Positions 50,616 to 60,114 of a DNA stretch of 64,000 nucleotides are shown one piece after another. Source of the DNA: an uncultured Lachnospiraceae bacterium (lineage in GTDB: Bacteria; Bacillota; Clostridia; Lachnospirales; Lachnospiraceae); the NCBI GenBank assembly GCA_947575805.1, contig CANPOY010000006.1, positions 1 to 64,000 on the forward strand, given 5' to 3'. The first letter of the stretch is position 1; every line of letters begins with the position of its first letter. The translations under genes were made by a program, and so were the position numbers. A model generated the notes under the pieces. It was not told where the DNA came from. It searched no databases and saw only the letters and a list, made by a program, of their open reading frames with translations.

Positions 50616-51853
50616 ACATACTGCTGATTAACCACTATGCGGGATCCTTGGAGATGGGGATGGAGTTCAGACCTTATTACTTTGCAAGGGAATGGACGAA
50701 GAAGGGGCACCATGTGGATATGATTGCGGCAGATTACTCCCATCTTAGGATAAAAAATCCGAAAGTGCGGAAGGATTTCCAGACGGAGGACATTGACGGC
50801 ATAACATATCACTGGATCAAAGCCGGAGAGTATGAAGGAAACGGCGTAAAGAGAGCCCTTACTATGTTCCGGTTTGTGGGGAAACTGTGGCTGCATGCGG
50901 GAAAGATTGTAAAAGAGTACAGGCCGGATGTGGTGATTACATCGTCCACCTATCCGCTGGATACCTATGCAGGGCAGCGGATTGCGAAAAAGGGCAGGGC
51001 AAAGCTGATCCATGAGGTGCATGATATGTGGCCGGCAACGCTGATAGAGCTGGGAGGAATGAGCAGATACCACCCTTTTGTATTACTGATACAGTTGGCA
51101 GAGAATTGTGCCTACCGTCATTCGGTTCATGTGGTATCACTTTTGCCGTCAGCCAAAGAGTACATGACGGAGCACGGGATGAAACCGGAGAGATTTGTAA
51201 CGATACCAAACGGGATTGTGAAAGAAGACTGGGAGAATCCGGAACCGTTGCCGGAGAGTCATAGGAAGGTACTGGAAAAACTGAAAGCGGACGGAAAATT
51301 TATTGCAGGCTATTTTGGCGGACATGCCCTGTCAAATGCCTTGGATGTAATATTAGATGCTGCAAAAGTAGTAAAGGAAGAAAAGATTCAGTTTGTTCTT
51401 GTGGGCAACGGGGTGGAGAAGGAACGGCTGGTAAAACGGGCAGAAAAGGAAAAAATCAGCAACGTATTGTTTCTGCCGCCGGTGCCGAAGAGAGCCGTGC
51501 CGGATTTGCTGCGGTATTTTGACTGTTCTGTCATAAGCTTATTGCGGTCTCCGCTGTACCGGTTCGGTATCTGCCTGAATAAGATGTATGATTCCATGAT
51601 GGCGGCAAAGCCGATTCTTTTTGCCGTGGATGCACCCGGTTCTCCGGTGGAGGACTATAGGTGCGGGATTACAATAAGGACGGGACAGACGAATGAGATC
51701 GCAGAAGCCATGGAAGAGCTGTACCGTATGCCGGAGACAGAACGGTGGGAGATGGGGGAGCGCGGAAGAAAAGCGGTGCTGGAACATTTCACTTATGATG
51801 TTCTGGCGGAAGAATTTGAAAGGCTTTTCAGGCAGAAAGGAAGCATGCAGTAA
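50612..51853 (+). CDS. GT4 family glycosyltransferase
   Basis: 413 residues, WbuB-like GT-B enzyme. N-terminal MNILLINHYAGSLEMGMEFR with PYYFAREWTKKGHHV and LIHEVHDMWPATLIELGG; C-terminal donor half IAGYFGGHALSNALDVILDA, IQFVLVGNG, NVLFLPPVPKRAVPDLLRYF, and KMYDSMMAAKPILFAVDAPG. GGGGAGGAAG precedes the start. The absence of a clear E-x7-E is usual in this subgroup, where S/D residues replace it. Its first 33 codons are duplicated at 49742. Confidence 0.88.
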   Translation: MNILLINHYAGSLEMGMEFRPYYFAREWTKKGHHVDMIAADYSHLRIKNPKVRKDFQTEDIDGITYHWIKAGEYEGNGVKRALTMFRFVGKLWLHAGKIVKEYRPDVVITSSTYPLDTYAGQRIAKKGRAKLIHEVHDMWPATLIELGGMSRYHPFVLLIQLAENCAYRHSVHVVSLLPSAKEYMTEHGMKPERFVTIPNGIVKEDWENPEPLPESHRKVLEKLKADGKFIAGYFGGHALSNALDVILDAAKVVKEEKIQFVLVGNGVEKERLVKRAEKEKISNVLFLPPVPKRAVPDLLRYFDCSVISLLRSPLYRFGICLNKMYDSMMAAKPILFAVDAPGSPVEDYRCGITIRTGQTNEIAEAMEELYRMPETERWEMGERGRKAVLEHFTYDVLAEEFERLFRQKGSMQ

Positions 51854-51917
51854 TATCACGAACACAGCGGCCGGATATCCTAATTGGAATATTCGGGAAA
51901 AGACAGAGGAGTGCATC

Positions 51918-53240
51918 ATGGGAATGAAAGAAGAACTGCTTGGAAAGATTAAGCGGAGAGAGATTATCGCCGGAGTGGTCGGCCTTGGATATGTGGGCCT
52001 GCCGCTTGCGGTGGAGAAGGCGAAGGCCGGGTTTAAAACGATCGGCTTCGACGTGCAGGAAGAAAAGGTCAGGCTTGTGAATGAGGGACACAACTATATC
52101 GGGGATGTAGTGGATTCCGATTTGGCGGAGCTTGTAGAGAAAGGAATACTGTCAGCGACAAGCAACTTCTCCTTTGTCCGGGATGTTGATTTCATCGCGA
52201 TTTGTGTCCCGACTCCCCTTGATATTCACCAGGAGCCCGACATTGGCTATGTCAGGGACTCTGCAGAAGCCATAGCAAAGTATCTGAAGCCCGGGACAAT
52301 GGTGGTGCTGGAATCCACCACTTATCCGGGGACAACCGAAGAACTGATAAAACCTATTCTGGAGAAGAATTCCGGTCTCACTTGCGGCCGGGATTTTTAT
52401 CTGGGCTTCTCACCGGAACGGGTGGATCCCGGAAACCTAATCTATAAGACGAAAAACACGCCGAAAGTAGTGGGCGCTATCGGCGAAGATGCGGCAGAGG
52501 TTATCAGCGCCATGTACAGGGCAGTTTTGGATGGGAAAGTGTTTACCGTGTCATCCCCCGCGGTGGCGGAGATGGAAAAGATTCTCGAAAATACCTACCG
52601 CAATGTCAATATCGGCCTGATCAATGAGATCGGGCGTCTCTGTAAAGAGATGGGCATCTCCGTCTGGGAAGTAATTGATGCGGCTAAGACAAAGCCATAC
52701 GGTTTTCAGGCGTTCTATCCAGGACCGGGGCTGGGCGGGCACTGCATTCCGTTAGATCCGTATTACCTGACATGGAAGGCGAGGGAGTACGGTTTTCATA
52801 CGACGTTGATTGAGAACTCCATGGTAATCAATGATGGACAGCCGGAATACTGCGTGGAAAGGGCAATTTATATCCTGAACCGCCATAAAAAAGCCATCAA
52901 TGGGGCAAAGGTGCTCATGCTTGGCGTAAGCTACAAAAATGACATTGATGATTACCGCGAATCTCCGGCTATCCGTGTAATGAAGGAATTGAAAAAAGTC
53001 GGCGCGGATGTGGAGTACTATGATCCATGGGTGCCGTCATTTAAAAATATGTACGGGCAGAGCGCTGAAAGCCTCAAGGACCTTACGCCGGAAGTAGTGC
53101 AGAGCTTTGACCTGGTGATGGTCACGGCAGCCCACCATAACGTGGATTATGATATGGTTCAGAAGAACGCGAAGGCAGTCTTTGATACCAAGAACGTGAT
53201 GAAGGATATTAAAGACCGCAGTAATATCGAGGTACTGTAG
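51918..53240 (+). CDS. UDP-sugar 6-dehydrogenase (WecC/WbpA-like)
   Basis: Oxidises a UDP-hexose(amine) to the uronic acid in two NAD-dependent steps. 440 residues from ATG 51918 (GAGGAG six bases upstream); the open frame extends further up only inside the previous gene. Rossmann motif VVGLGYVGLPLAVEKAKAGF, the YPGTTEE loop, GFSPERVDPGN, and the catalytic Cys276 in GGHCIPLDPYYL. The FSPERxDPGN form favours UDP-GlcNAc/ManNAc dehydrogenases over UDP-glucose ones. The next gene, a Gfo/Idh oxidoreductase, often follows in pathways to diamino-uronic acids. Confidence 0.92.
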   Translation: MGMKEELLGKIKRREIIAGVVGLGYVGLPLAVEKAKAGFKTIGFDVQEEKVRLVNEGHNYIGDVVDSDLAELVEKGILSATSNFSFVRDVDFIAICVPTPLDIHQEPDIGYVRDSAEAIAKYLKPGTMVVLESTTYPGTTEELIKPILEKNSGLTCGRDFYLGFSPERVDPGNLIYKTKNTPKVVGAIGEDAAEVISAMYRAVLDGKVFTVSSPAVAEMEKILENTYRNVNIGLINEIGRLCKEMGISVWEVIDAAKTKPYGFQAFYPGPGLGGHCIPLDPYYLTWKAREYGFHTTLIENSMVINDGQPEYCVERAIYILNRHKKAINGAKVLMLGVSYKNDIDDYRESPAIRVMKELKKVGADVEYYDPWVPSFKNMYGQSAESLKDLTPEVVQSFDLVMVTAAHHNVDYDMVQKNAKAVFDTKNVMKDIKDRSNIEVL

Positions 53241-53312
53241 AAAAAATCCGCTATCAGTGCTGTGCAGGAAAAGATGGCGGAAGATCTTGTAGAAGAAAGA
53301 GGCATAAATGAC

Positions 53313-54386
53313 ATGAGGTATGCGCTGATAGGCTGCGGACGGATTTCGCCCAACCACATCGTGGCAGCAAAAGAAAATGGATTGGAATTTGTAGCTGTCT
53401 GTGACATCGATAAAAGGGCGATGCAGGATAAGGTATCAAAGTTTGGGCTGGGAGATGTCCATCAGTATACAGATTACCATGAAATGCTGGAGAAAGAAGA
53501 ACCGGAACTAGTGGCAATCGCCACGGAATCAGGAAAACATGCGGCGATTGCTTTGGACTGTATTGAGGGTGGCTGTAATGTGATCATAGAAAAGCCCATC
53601 GCCCTGTCACTTGCGGATGCCGATGCAGTTATAAAGGCTGCAAAAGAAAAAGGTGTTAAGGTCTGCGCAAATCATCAGAACAGGTTTAACAAGTCTGTGC
53701 AGAAGATCAGGGAGGCGTTGGAAGAGGGACGCTTCGGGCGGATGTTCTACGGGACAGCACATATCCGCTGGTGCAGGGACAGGAATTATTACGAACAGGC
53801 GAAATGGCGCGGCACGTGGGAACAGGACGGCGGCGCGCTGATGAATCAGTGCATTCATAACATAGATCTGCTCCGGTGGATGATGGGAGATGATGTAGAA
53901 GAAGTTATAGGGATGACGGATCAGCTGAACCACATGTACCTTGAAGCAGAGGATTTGGGAATTGCAATTATAAAGTTTAAAAGCGGGGCATACGGTATTA
54001 TAGAGGGAACCACGGATATTTTTCCAAAGAATCTGGAGGAAACCCTCTATTTATTTGGGGAAAAAGGAACTGTGAAAGCAGGCGGCCAGAGCGTCAATAA
54101 GATCGAGGAATGGCGGTTTGCGGATTCACTGGAGAACTCGGAAGAAGTGATTGCGAACTTTGCGGAGAACCCGCCTAATGTTTATGGATACGGGCATACG
54201 CCGTTATATGCGGACATGATTGATGCGGTAGTAAATGATAGAGAGCCTTATGTAAACGGCGAAGCAGGAAAGAGAGCGCTGGAACTTGTGCTGGCGGTTT
54301 ATAAATCGGCGGCAGAGGGGAAAACTGTGAAACTGCCGCTTAAGGAGTGCTCCACGATGGATTTCAAAGGAAGGTTTGGAAGATGA
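53313..54386 (+). CDS. Gfo/Idh/MocA family oxidoreductase (WlbA/WbpB-like)
   Basis: 357 residues from ATG 53313. NAD-binding MRYALIGCGRISPNHIVAAK, then VIIEKPIALSLADADAVI (EKP motif, near residues 90-95) and GGALMNQCIHNIDLLRWMMG with the catalytic-type His. In pathways with a UDP-GlcNAc 6-dehydrogenase, such enzymes oxidise C3 of the uronic acid before amination. The aminotransferase at 46190 is the only one in the window that could follow. The stop overlaps the next start. Confidence 0.85.
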   Translation: MRYALIGCGRISPNHIVAAKENGLEFVAVCDIDKRAMQDKVSKFGLGDVHQYTDYHEMLEKEEPELVAIATESGKHAAIALDCIEGGCNVIIEKPIALSLADADAVIKAAKEKGVKVCANHQNRFNKSVQKIREALEEGRFGRMFYGTAHIRWCRDRNYYEQAKWRGTWEQDGGALMNQCIHNIDLLRWMMGDDVEEVIGMTDQLNHMYLEAEDLGIAIIKFKSGAYGIIEGTTDIFPKNLEETLYLFGEKGTVKAGGQSVNKIEEWRFADSLENSEEVIANFAENPPNVYGYGHTPLYADMIDAVVNDREPYVNGEAGKRALELVLAVYKSAAEGKTVKLPLKECSTMDFKGRFGR

Positions 54387-55078
54387 GGGGCATGAAAAAT
54401 ATAGGTGTGCTCACATACGATCAAAAGCATAGGAAAACCTATGACACGCTGTGCTTGTTAAAAGCGAAAGGTTATACTGACGTAACAGTCTTTGCACAGG
54501 CAATGACATATACAAAAAAGTTTGAGCCTTTGGTTTCTCATCGGCCGGAGATGATTTTTAATATACCGGATCCAAAAGAATTATGCCACAATTTGGGTTA
54601 CGAATATATAGAAGGTCCATTCGAGAATACCATTAAAGAAAATGATGCCATCTATCTTTTGTGTGGGGCCGGATTATTGCCGGATCCATTAGTCAGAGCG
54701 CATAGAATTATAAATTCCCATCCCGGATACAGCCCTTACGCAAGAGGACTGGATGCGTATAAGTGGTCTGTTTATTATGATCTGCCTTTGGGCGTGACAA
54801 CTCATTTTTTGGGAGATTACGTGGATGCTGGTGAAATCATAGAGCGGAGAGAGATATTTATAAAGCCATATGATACATTTCATTCTGTGGCACAGAGGAT
54901 ATATGAAAATGAGATAGATATGCTCGTCAGCGCTATTGAGATGGCGGACCAAAGACATGAGTTTATCATACCGGATAATTGTGTATTTAAGAGGATGCCA
55001 AAAGATAAAGAGGAGCATATAATGGAACTATTTAATCAAAGGAATAAGAAAACAGGAACGCAATTGCGGAGGCAATAG
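54383..55078 (+). CDS. Formyltransferase-like protein
   Basis: 231 residues from ATG 54383, coupled by ATGA. The fold resembles the N-terminal formyl-transfer domain: LLCGAGLLPDPLVRA, then RIINSHPGYSPYARGLDAYK, with the Asn-x-His pair (NSH), and GVTTHFLGDYVDAGEIIERR with the later Asp. No OB domain follows, so it is a single-domain form. It could formylate an amino sugar; it is the second such protein in the operon, after 47439, and unlike that one it has the full Asn-His-Asp set. Confidence 0.75.
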   Translation: MRGMKNIGVLTYDQKHRKTYDTLCLLKAKGYTDVTVFAQAMTYTKKFEPLVSHRPEMIFNIPDPKELCHNLGYEYIEGPFENTIKENDAIYLLCGAGLLPDPLVRAHRIINSHPGYSPYARGLDAYKWSVYYDLPLGVTTHFLGDYVDAGEIIERREIFIKPYDTFHSVAQRIYENEIDMLVSAIEMADQRHEFIIPDNCVFKRMPKDKEEHIMELFNQRNKKTGTQLRRQ

Positions 55079-55104
55079 GGCAATATAATAAAGAAGGAGC
55101 AGAG

Positions 55105-56325
55105 TTGAAAAAACTAATTCTTATAACGAGTCAATTTCCATATTTCTTTGGTGAGCCATTTTTAATAAACGAGTTGCCATATATCTGTAAAAATTTTAAA
55201 GAAATATATATTTTTTCAATAAATGGGAGTTCTAATGTGAAGTTTACCCGGGACATCCCATCGAATGCAAAATGCTTTCCATTGGGCAATACGATTTCAA
55301 AAATAAAGTATATCCAATATATTTTGAAAGGAATGTTTTATAAAAATTCTGAGTTACGTATTCAACAGTATTCTCTTAAACGGCTAATTGCTTCCTTATA
55401 TGTCCGGGGGCGTGCAAAAACAATTTCAACGCAAATATATAGATGTATTAAAGCGGAAGGGATTCAGTTAGATGATGTGGTAGTATATAGTTTTTGGTTT
55501 TCCTACCAGGCTGCAGCGGCATACCTTTTGTCAAAAGATTTAAAAAAACATGGTAGTAAGGTTATTACCATATCCCGTGCGCATGGCTACGATTTATATT
55601 GGGAAAGGGTTTTAACGGGGTATCATCCTTTTCAAGATGTATTATTAAAGGAAATCACATGTTTTCCGTGTTCGAATCACGGAAGGGATTATTTGACAGA
55701 AAAGTATCCCTGGGCAAAAGACAAAGTGATTACAGCACGTCTGGGAACAAGAGATTATGGGCTGAACCCGTATAAAGCCAGACGGACTCTTGTCACATGC
55801 TGCAATTTGGAAAAATTAAAGCGGATGAGTCTTTTTGCGGAGGCGTTCTGCATTGCTGCAAAAGAAGAAACCGATTTGAAGTGGATTTGTATTGGTGATG
55901 GGGCAGAGAGAGAAATTATAGAAAAAACAATTTCCTGCGCAAAATGCAAATCACATGTGGAGATCAAAGGCAGACTTTCCAATGAAGAGGTTTTGAAAAT
56001 CTATCAGGATGAAGAGGTAATGTACTTTTGCAATATTAGCACTACAGAGGGAATCCCTGTTTCTATCATGGAAGCGATGTCATTTGGAATACCCATTATA
56101 GCAACAGATGTAGGCGGGACTTCAGAACTTGTAGATGAATCTAATGGAATTCTGATTTCTTCTGAATTGGATAAAATTAGTTTATCAAAAATAATTTTAA
56201 ATATGATTAAAATGGATAGAAAATCGCATTTTGCCATGAGAAATATGTCTCGAAAAAAGTGGGAGGAGGATTCATCGGCTGATCGTAACTATTCCCTGTT
56301 TTGCAGCACAATAAATTGTTTATGA
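55105..56325 (+). CDS. GT4-like glycosyltransferase
   Basis: 406 residues starting at TTG 55105 (AAGGAGCAGAG upstream). N-terminal KKLILITSQFPYFFGEPFLI; C-terminal CNLEKLKRMSLFAEAFCIAA, WICIGDGAEREII, HVEIKGRLSNEEVLKIYQDE, and TTEGIPVSIMEAMSFGIPII with ATDVGGTSELVDE. The E-x7-E-type donor motif is ISTTEGIPVSIMEA. From here to about 58.7 kb the sequence is visibly richer in A+T than the genes before it, so this block may have been acquired separately. Confidence 0.85.
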   Translation: MKKLILITSQFPYFFGEPFLINELPYICKNFKEIYIFSINGSSNVKFTRDIPSNAKCFPLGNTISKIKYIQYILKGMFYKNSELRIQQYSLKRLIASLYVRGRAKTISTQIYRCIKAEGIQLDDVVVYSFWFSYQAAAAYLLSKDLKKHGSKVITISRAHGYDLYWERVLTGYHPFQDVLLKEITCFPCSNHGRDYLTEKYPWAKDKVITARLGTRDYGLNPYKARRTLVTCCNLEKLKRMSLFAEAFCIAAKEETDLKWICIGDGAEREIIEKTISCAKCKSHVEIKGRLSNEEVLKIYQDEEVMYFCNISTTEGIPVSIMEAMSFGIPIIATDVGGTSELVDESNGILISSELDKISLSKIILNMIKMDRKSHFAMRNMSRKKWEEDSSADRNYSLFCSTINCL

Positions 56326-56381
56326 ATTAGCCAGTATCTTGAATTTCATAGTATGTTACCAGCTCATGGAGGGAGATAAAA

Positions 56382-57284
56382 ATGGCTATTAGTTTTTTTA
56401 ATATAAAAAAATGGTTTAAGATGCTTACTGGAAACAGCGTGTATCATGTGAAACAAGATGAAGGGAAATATTATAGGAAAGATCAAATCAATGGATATTA
56501 CAATAATTTAACTGAAAAGGTATCTAAATTTGGAGAAGAGGGTCTCTCTTTACCAAAGGTAGATGTTGGTACCGGAGAAGAGATTTATCTTCCTACCGCA
56601 GTTTTTCAATATGGCTTAGGGGCATATGACTTGTTTTTAGAATCAAAAGACGAAATCATGAGAGAGCGTATGATAGTATGCTCAAACTGGGCATTAGACA
56701 ATCAGGAAAGCAATGGCGGATGGAGGGTCTTTGAATATGAAAATAAGGAGCAGCCATATTCCTCCATGACCCAGGGAGAAGGCGCCTCTTTATTATTAAG
56801 GGCCTATAAAGAAACCGGAGATGAAAAATATTTTACCGGAGCAAAAAAAGCAGTATATTTTATGATTATTCCTATTGAAGAGGGGGGGACAGCAAAATAT
56901 CTGGATGATGATATATATCTATATGAGTACACGTATGCGCCGTTAATATTAAACGGATGGATTTTCTCATATTGGGGATTGAGGGATTATTGCATTGTAT
57001 CATCCGATCAGGAGATTTTGAATATATGCAATAAAACACTGGAGACGATCATACGGAAATTACCGGAGTTCGATCTTGGATATTGGAGTAAATATGATGA
57101 TGGAAAAATTATTTGCAGCCCGTTTTATCACAATCTGCATATTGCACAAATGAAAGTAATGTTTGATTTGACCCGGATTGAGATTTTTAATCATTATGCG
57201 GTTTTATGGGAAGGGTATAAGCATAACGGATGGAACCGGATAAAATCCCTTGTAGTTAAGTGTTTTCAGAAAATATTTGAATAA
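56382..57284 (+). CDS. D-glucuronyl C5-epimerase-like protein
   Basis: 300 residues. The alpha/alpha-barrel pattern of the C-terminal domain of heparan-sulfate-type glucuronyl C5-epimerases is visible: IYLPTAVFQYGLGAYDLFLE, NGGWRVFEYENKEQPYSSMT, QGEGASLLLRAYKETGDEKY, and DIYLYEYTYAPLILNGWIFS. These enzymes flip C5 of glucuronic acid in a chain, giving iduronic acid. The conserved YSSMTQGE stretch supports function. No signal peptide is present, so it would act inside the cell, which is unusual for a polymer-level epimerase. It follows the uronic-acid enzymes of the same operon. A G7 run at 56882-56888 lies in frame. Confidence 0.75.
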   Translation: MAISFFNIKKWFKMLTGNSVYHVKQDEGKYYRKDQINGYYNNLTEKVSKFGEEGLSLPKVDVGTGEEIYLPTAVFQYGLGAYDLFLESKDEIMRERMIVCSNWALDNQESNGGWRVFEYENKEQPYSSMTQGEGASLLLRAYKETGDEKYFTGAKKAVYFMIIPIEEGGTAKYLDDDIYLYEYTYAPLILNGWIFSYWGLRDYCIVSSDQEILNICNKTLETIIRKLPEFDLGYWSKYDDGKIICSPFYHNLHIAQMKVMFDLTRIEIFNHYAVLWEGYKHNGWNRIKSLVVKCFQKIFE

Positions 57285-57348
57285 AATTGAATACCATGAG
57301 AATATTTATGGGAATTCATAACCTGCAAGAAGAAGGATTATAACAATA

Positions 57349-58695
57349 ATGTGGATTATTAATTTTTTGATTTGTTTGGTATTATATTTGGCTATTCTGT
57401 ATTTGTGGAGACGCAGATATTTTGACCAATGTCTGTCTTTGATATTATTCGGATATTTTTGTTGTCCGGTATTCAGATATGGTGCGTTTGAAGTGAATGG
57501 AAGCTATTTTATCACTTTCATATTGTTTGTTATATGCGCAGGCTATTTTGGAAGCGGCAAAATAGGGAGAAACAGAGATGCTTTTTTACTGTTTCAGGTA
57601 GGTTCAATAAGCCTCACGCTTCTGGCGGGTGTATTAAACGGAGTATTTAATCAGGCAGTGATAATTCCGTTAGCAGGGTTATTAAATCTTGCGCTTGGGA
57701 CATTTGGGTGCATACTTCTGTTTCGACGGGTCGATAGTCCTTTTTGGGTTTTGAGGAAAGCTATCGTCAGAGCAAATATTTGCCATATGCTGTTTGGCGC
57801 GCTGCAGTTAACAAACGTTAATGCGGGATATACGATTACGAAACAGCTATATGCAACTGCCAGCAAGAGTGCCCCTTTAGACACGGTAATAAATGAATTG
57901 GGGGCGTTTTCCAGAATATATGGAGCTACATTCAGCCCGACATTACTAGGAGGATATATATTATTTGCTTTTTCTTTTATTTTTGCGTTTATATTGATGG
58001 AAAAGAAAATGGGAATAAACAATCTTTTATTACTGGCATCAACTGTTTTACTGGGATTTATGGCATTCAGTAAAACGGTTATCGTAGGTATTCCCCTGAT
58101 AGGGTTTATTTTCCTGATGCGTTCCCTGATTTATGGAGGGAAAAAATATGGAAAACTGTTTCTTCAATTTATAAGTCTTTTGCTGGCAGCGTTTGGCGTG
58201 ACTGTATTAGTAGCGGCCTGCTCCGGACATATGGGAGTGGTGAAATACTATTTCGGATTGCTTTTAAAGCCATTGCAAGTATTTCAGAGCAGATATGGAA
58301 GCAGCATTAATATGGGGGATCCAAATGCAACATCCGGTATGGCCGGGGCACTTGCTATTTTTTTGAAGCATCCTGTTATTGGGGTAGGGATGGTGCCGAT
58401 CCTGGATGAGTTTTTATGGGATTCGCAATATCTGAGTTTGCTCCATGATGGAGGCAGTGTACTTTTTGTGATAACGTTGTCTTTTTATATATCAGCGTAT
58501 ACGAAACAGAAAAAGGCAAAGGGATTACCACAGATGATGATATTGACCGCTCTTATGTTTATCGCTTTGGCTACAAATGTACTTACTATAACAAATTATA
58601 TTCCCTTTATTGCTTTCAGTGTGGGGGTTACAGGAAATCTGAAAGCGGTTAATATAAGTTGTAAAAGAAAGGGGGGTTTCCGTATCAGAGTGTAG
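57349..58695 (+). CDS. wzy: Polysaccharide polymerase, Wzy-like membrane protein
   Basis: 448 residues with about 11 hydrophobic helices (e.g. INFLICLVLYLAILYLW, ILFAFSFIFAFILM, LFLQFISLLLAAFGVTVLVA). The pattern KHPVIGVGMVPILDEFLWDS followed by SLLHDGGSVLFVITL is the Gly-rich outer motif of O-antigen polymerases. It is adjacent to the flippase, as in most Wzx/Wzy loci. AAGGATTATAACAATA precedes the ATG. Sequence of the family is poorly conserved, so assignment rests on topology and context. Confidence 0.78.
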   Translation: MWIINFLICLVLYLAILYLWRRRYFDQCLSLILFGYFCCPVFRYGAFEVNGSYFITFILFVICAGYFGSGKIGRNRDAFLLFQVGSISLTLLAGVLNGVFNQAVIIPLAGLLNLALGTFGCILLFRRVDSPFWVLRKAIVRANICHMLFGALQLTNVNAGYTITKQLYATASKSAPLDTVINELGAFSRIYGATFSPTLLGGYILFAFSFIFAFILMEKKMGINNLLLLASTVLLGFMAFSKTVIVGIPLIGFIFLMRSLIYGGKKYGKLFLQFISLLLAAFGVTVLVAACSGHMGVVKYYFGLLLKPLQVFQSRYGSSINMGDPNATSGMAGALAIFLKHPVIGVGMVPILDEFLWDSQYLSLLHDGGSVLFVITLSFYISAYTKQKKAKGLPQMMILTALMFIALATNVLTITNYIPFIAFSVGVTGNLKAVNISCKRKGGFRIRV

Positions 58696-58699
58696 TATT

Positions 58700-60037
58700 A
58701 TGAAGAAAGTGAAAGAATTTATTACATCCCTGCTCCAGCCGGATGTATTTGCAACCTTTGTTAATTACATTGTAAAAATCTTTTTGAACCCGATAATTGT
58801 GCTTTTTGTTCCGGTATTCTTAAATGAAAACCAACAGGGGTACTGGTATACATTCGGAAGTATTGCCGCATTAACAACTTTTGCGGATTTAGGATTTACT
58901 TCCATTATGACTCAATTTGCGGCGCATGAATACGCATATTTGCAACTTGACAAATCAGATAAAAGATTTGTCGGATCAGCAGAGCATATCAAAAGAATGT
59001 CATCCCTGTTCAGATTCATTATTCGATGGATGAGGATAGTACTTGCAATTGCGCTTGTTACCATTATTATTGTCGGTTTTATAATGTTTTCGGGAGGCAA
59101 TGACAATGTCAACTGGCTGATGCCCTGGATTCTCTATGCAATAAGCAGTGTATATGTTTTTTCTTCACAGGTAGCGTTATCCTTTTATGAGGGATGCGAT
59201 CAATTTGCCATAACGCAAAGGACACATACACTTTCGGGCGTCTTTCACTGTGTGGCTACAATCGTGTTCCTGGCAGCAGGGATGGGGCTGTATGCTTTAT
59301 CGCTTCCGCTGTTTATAAAGGGCAGTGTTGCATTTCTTTCCGTTAGAAAACATTTTGGAACTTCCGTCATGCAGTTATGGAAAGAGGAAGGCGGAGAAGA
59401 AATTGCCTGGAAGAAAGAGTTTGTGCCGCTCTTAGGCAGATATGCAGTCAGTTGGATTTCCGGCTACTTTGCTTCGCAGATATATAATCCGTTAGTATTT
59501 TCTTTGTTTGGATCCAGTGCGGCAGGTAAGGTTGGATATTCGTTATCCATTGTGCAGGCAATCTACTCCGTATCAAACGCATGGAGCCTGATCTCAATTC
59601 CCAAATATAACATGGCAGTGGAAAAAAGGGAGTGGCCTTATATGGATTCCCTTCTAAAGCGGAATCTGATTTATTCTTCCGTTGTTTATGCAATTGGTAT
59701 ATGTGCATTATATTTGACGCAAAGGATTCCTTTCCTGAATAAGCTGATCTGGTCCAGACTCCTTTTCGGACAGGCAATGATGGCCCTGTGTGGTGCATAT
59801 TTTATTTCCATGATTTCATATGCTATGTCTACCTACCTGAGGGCACATAAGAAAGAGCCATTTTTGATACCGTCTGTTCTGCTGGGTGTAAGCAGTGCCT
59901 TGCTGACGTTTGTGCTTACTTATCATATGGGATTGGATTTTATTTTTTGGGGCTATTTTCTGGGTAATTTACTGGTTCTTCCATTGTCAGTTCATATATG
60001 GAGAAAGTTCAGGGCCAGGTGGCATACGGAAAGTTGA
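58700..60037 (+). CDS. wzx: Polysaccharide repeat-unit flippase, Wzx-like
   Basis: 445 residues with about 12 membrane helices, MOP-superfamily pattern: FLNPIIVLFVPVFLNENQQG at the start, TFADLGFTSIMTQFAAHEYA, and an amphipathic 12-helix layout. It should move the undecaprenyl-linked repeat to the outer face before Wzy. It starts four bases after the wzy stop with only a weak ribosome site, which suggests coupling. I see no sign of truncation. Confidence 0.85.
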   Translation: MKKVKEFITSLLQPDVFATFVNYIVKIFLNPIIVLFVPVFLNENQQGYWYTFGSIAALTTFADLGFTSIMTQFAAHEYAYLQLDKSDKRFVGSAEHIKRMSSLFRFIIRWMRIVLAIALVTIIIVGFIMFSGGNDNVNWLMPWILYAISSVYVFSSQVALSFYEGCDQFAITQRTHTLSGVFHCVATIVFLAAGMGLYALSLPLFIKGSVAFLSVRKHFGTSVMQLWKEEGGEEIAWKKEFVPLLGRYAVSWISGYFASQIYNPLVFSLFGSSAAGKVGYSLSIVQAIYSVSNAWSLISIPKYNMAVEKREWPYMDSLLKRNLIYSSVVYAIGICALYLTQRIPFLNKLIWSRLLFGQAMMALCGAYFISMISYAMSTYLRAHKKEPFLIPSVLLGVSSALLTFVLTYHMGLDFIFWGYFLGNLLVLPLSVHIWRKFRARWHTES

Positions 60038-60114
60038 CAATGTCTGCATACCACGCGATGTACTTTAAATATTGTACCCGTTAATCTTTGTATATACAGG
60101 GAGGTGTATATAAA

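Noticed and set aside
56882..56888. G7 run in the C5-epimerase gene as a phase switch
   Set aside because: The gene is intact and in frame across the run; no direct sign of switching.
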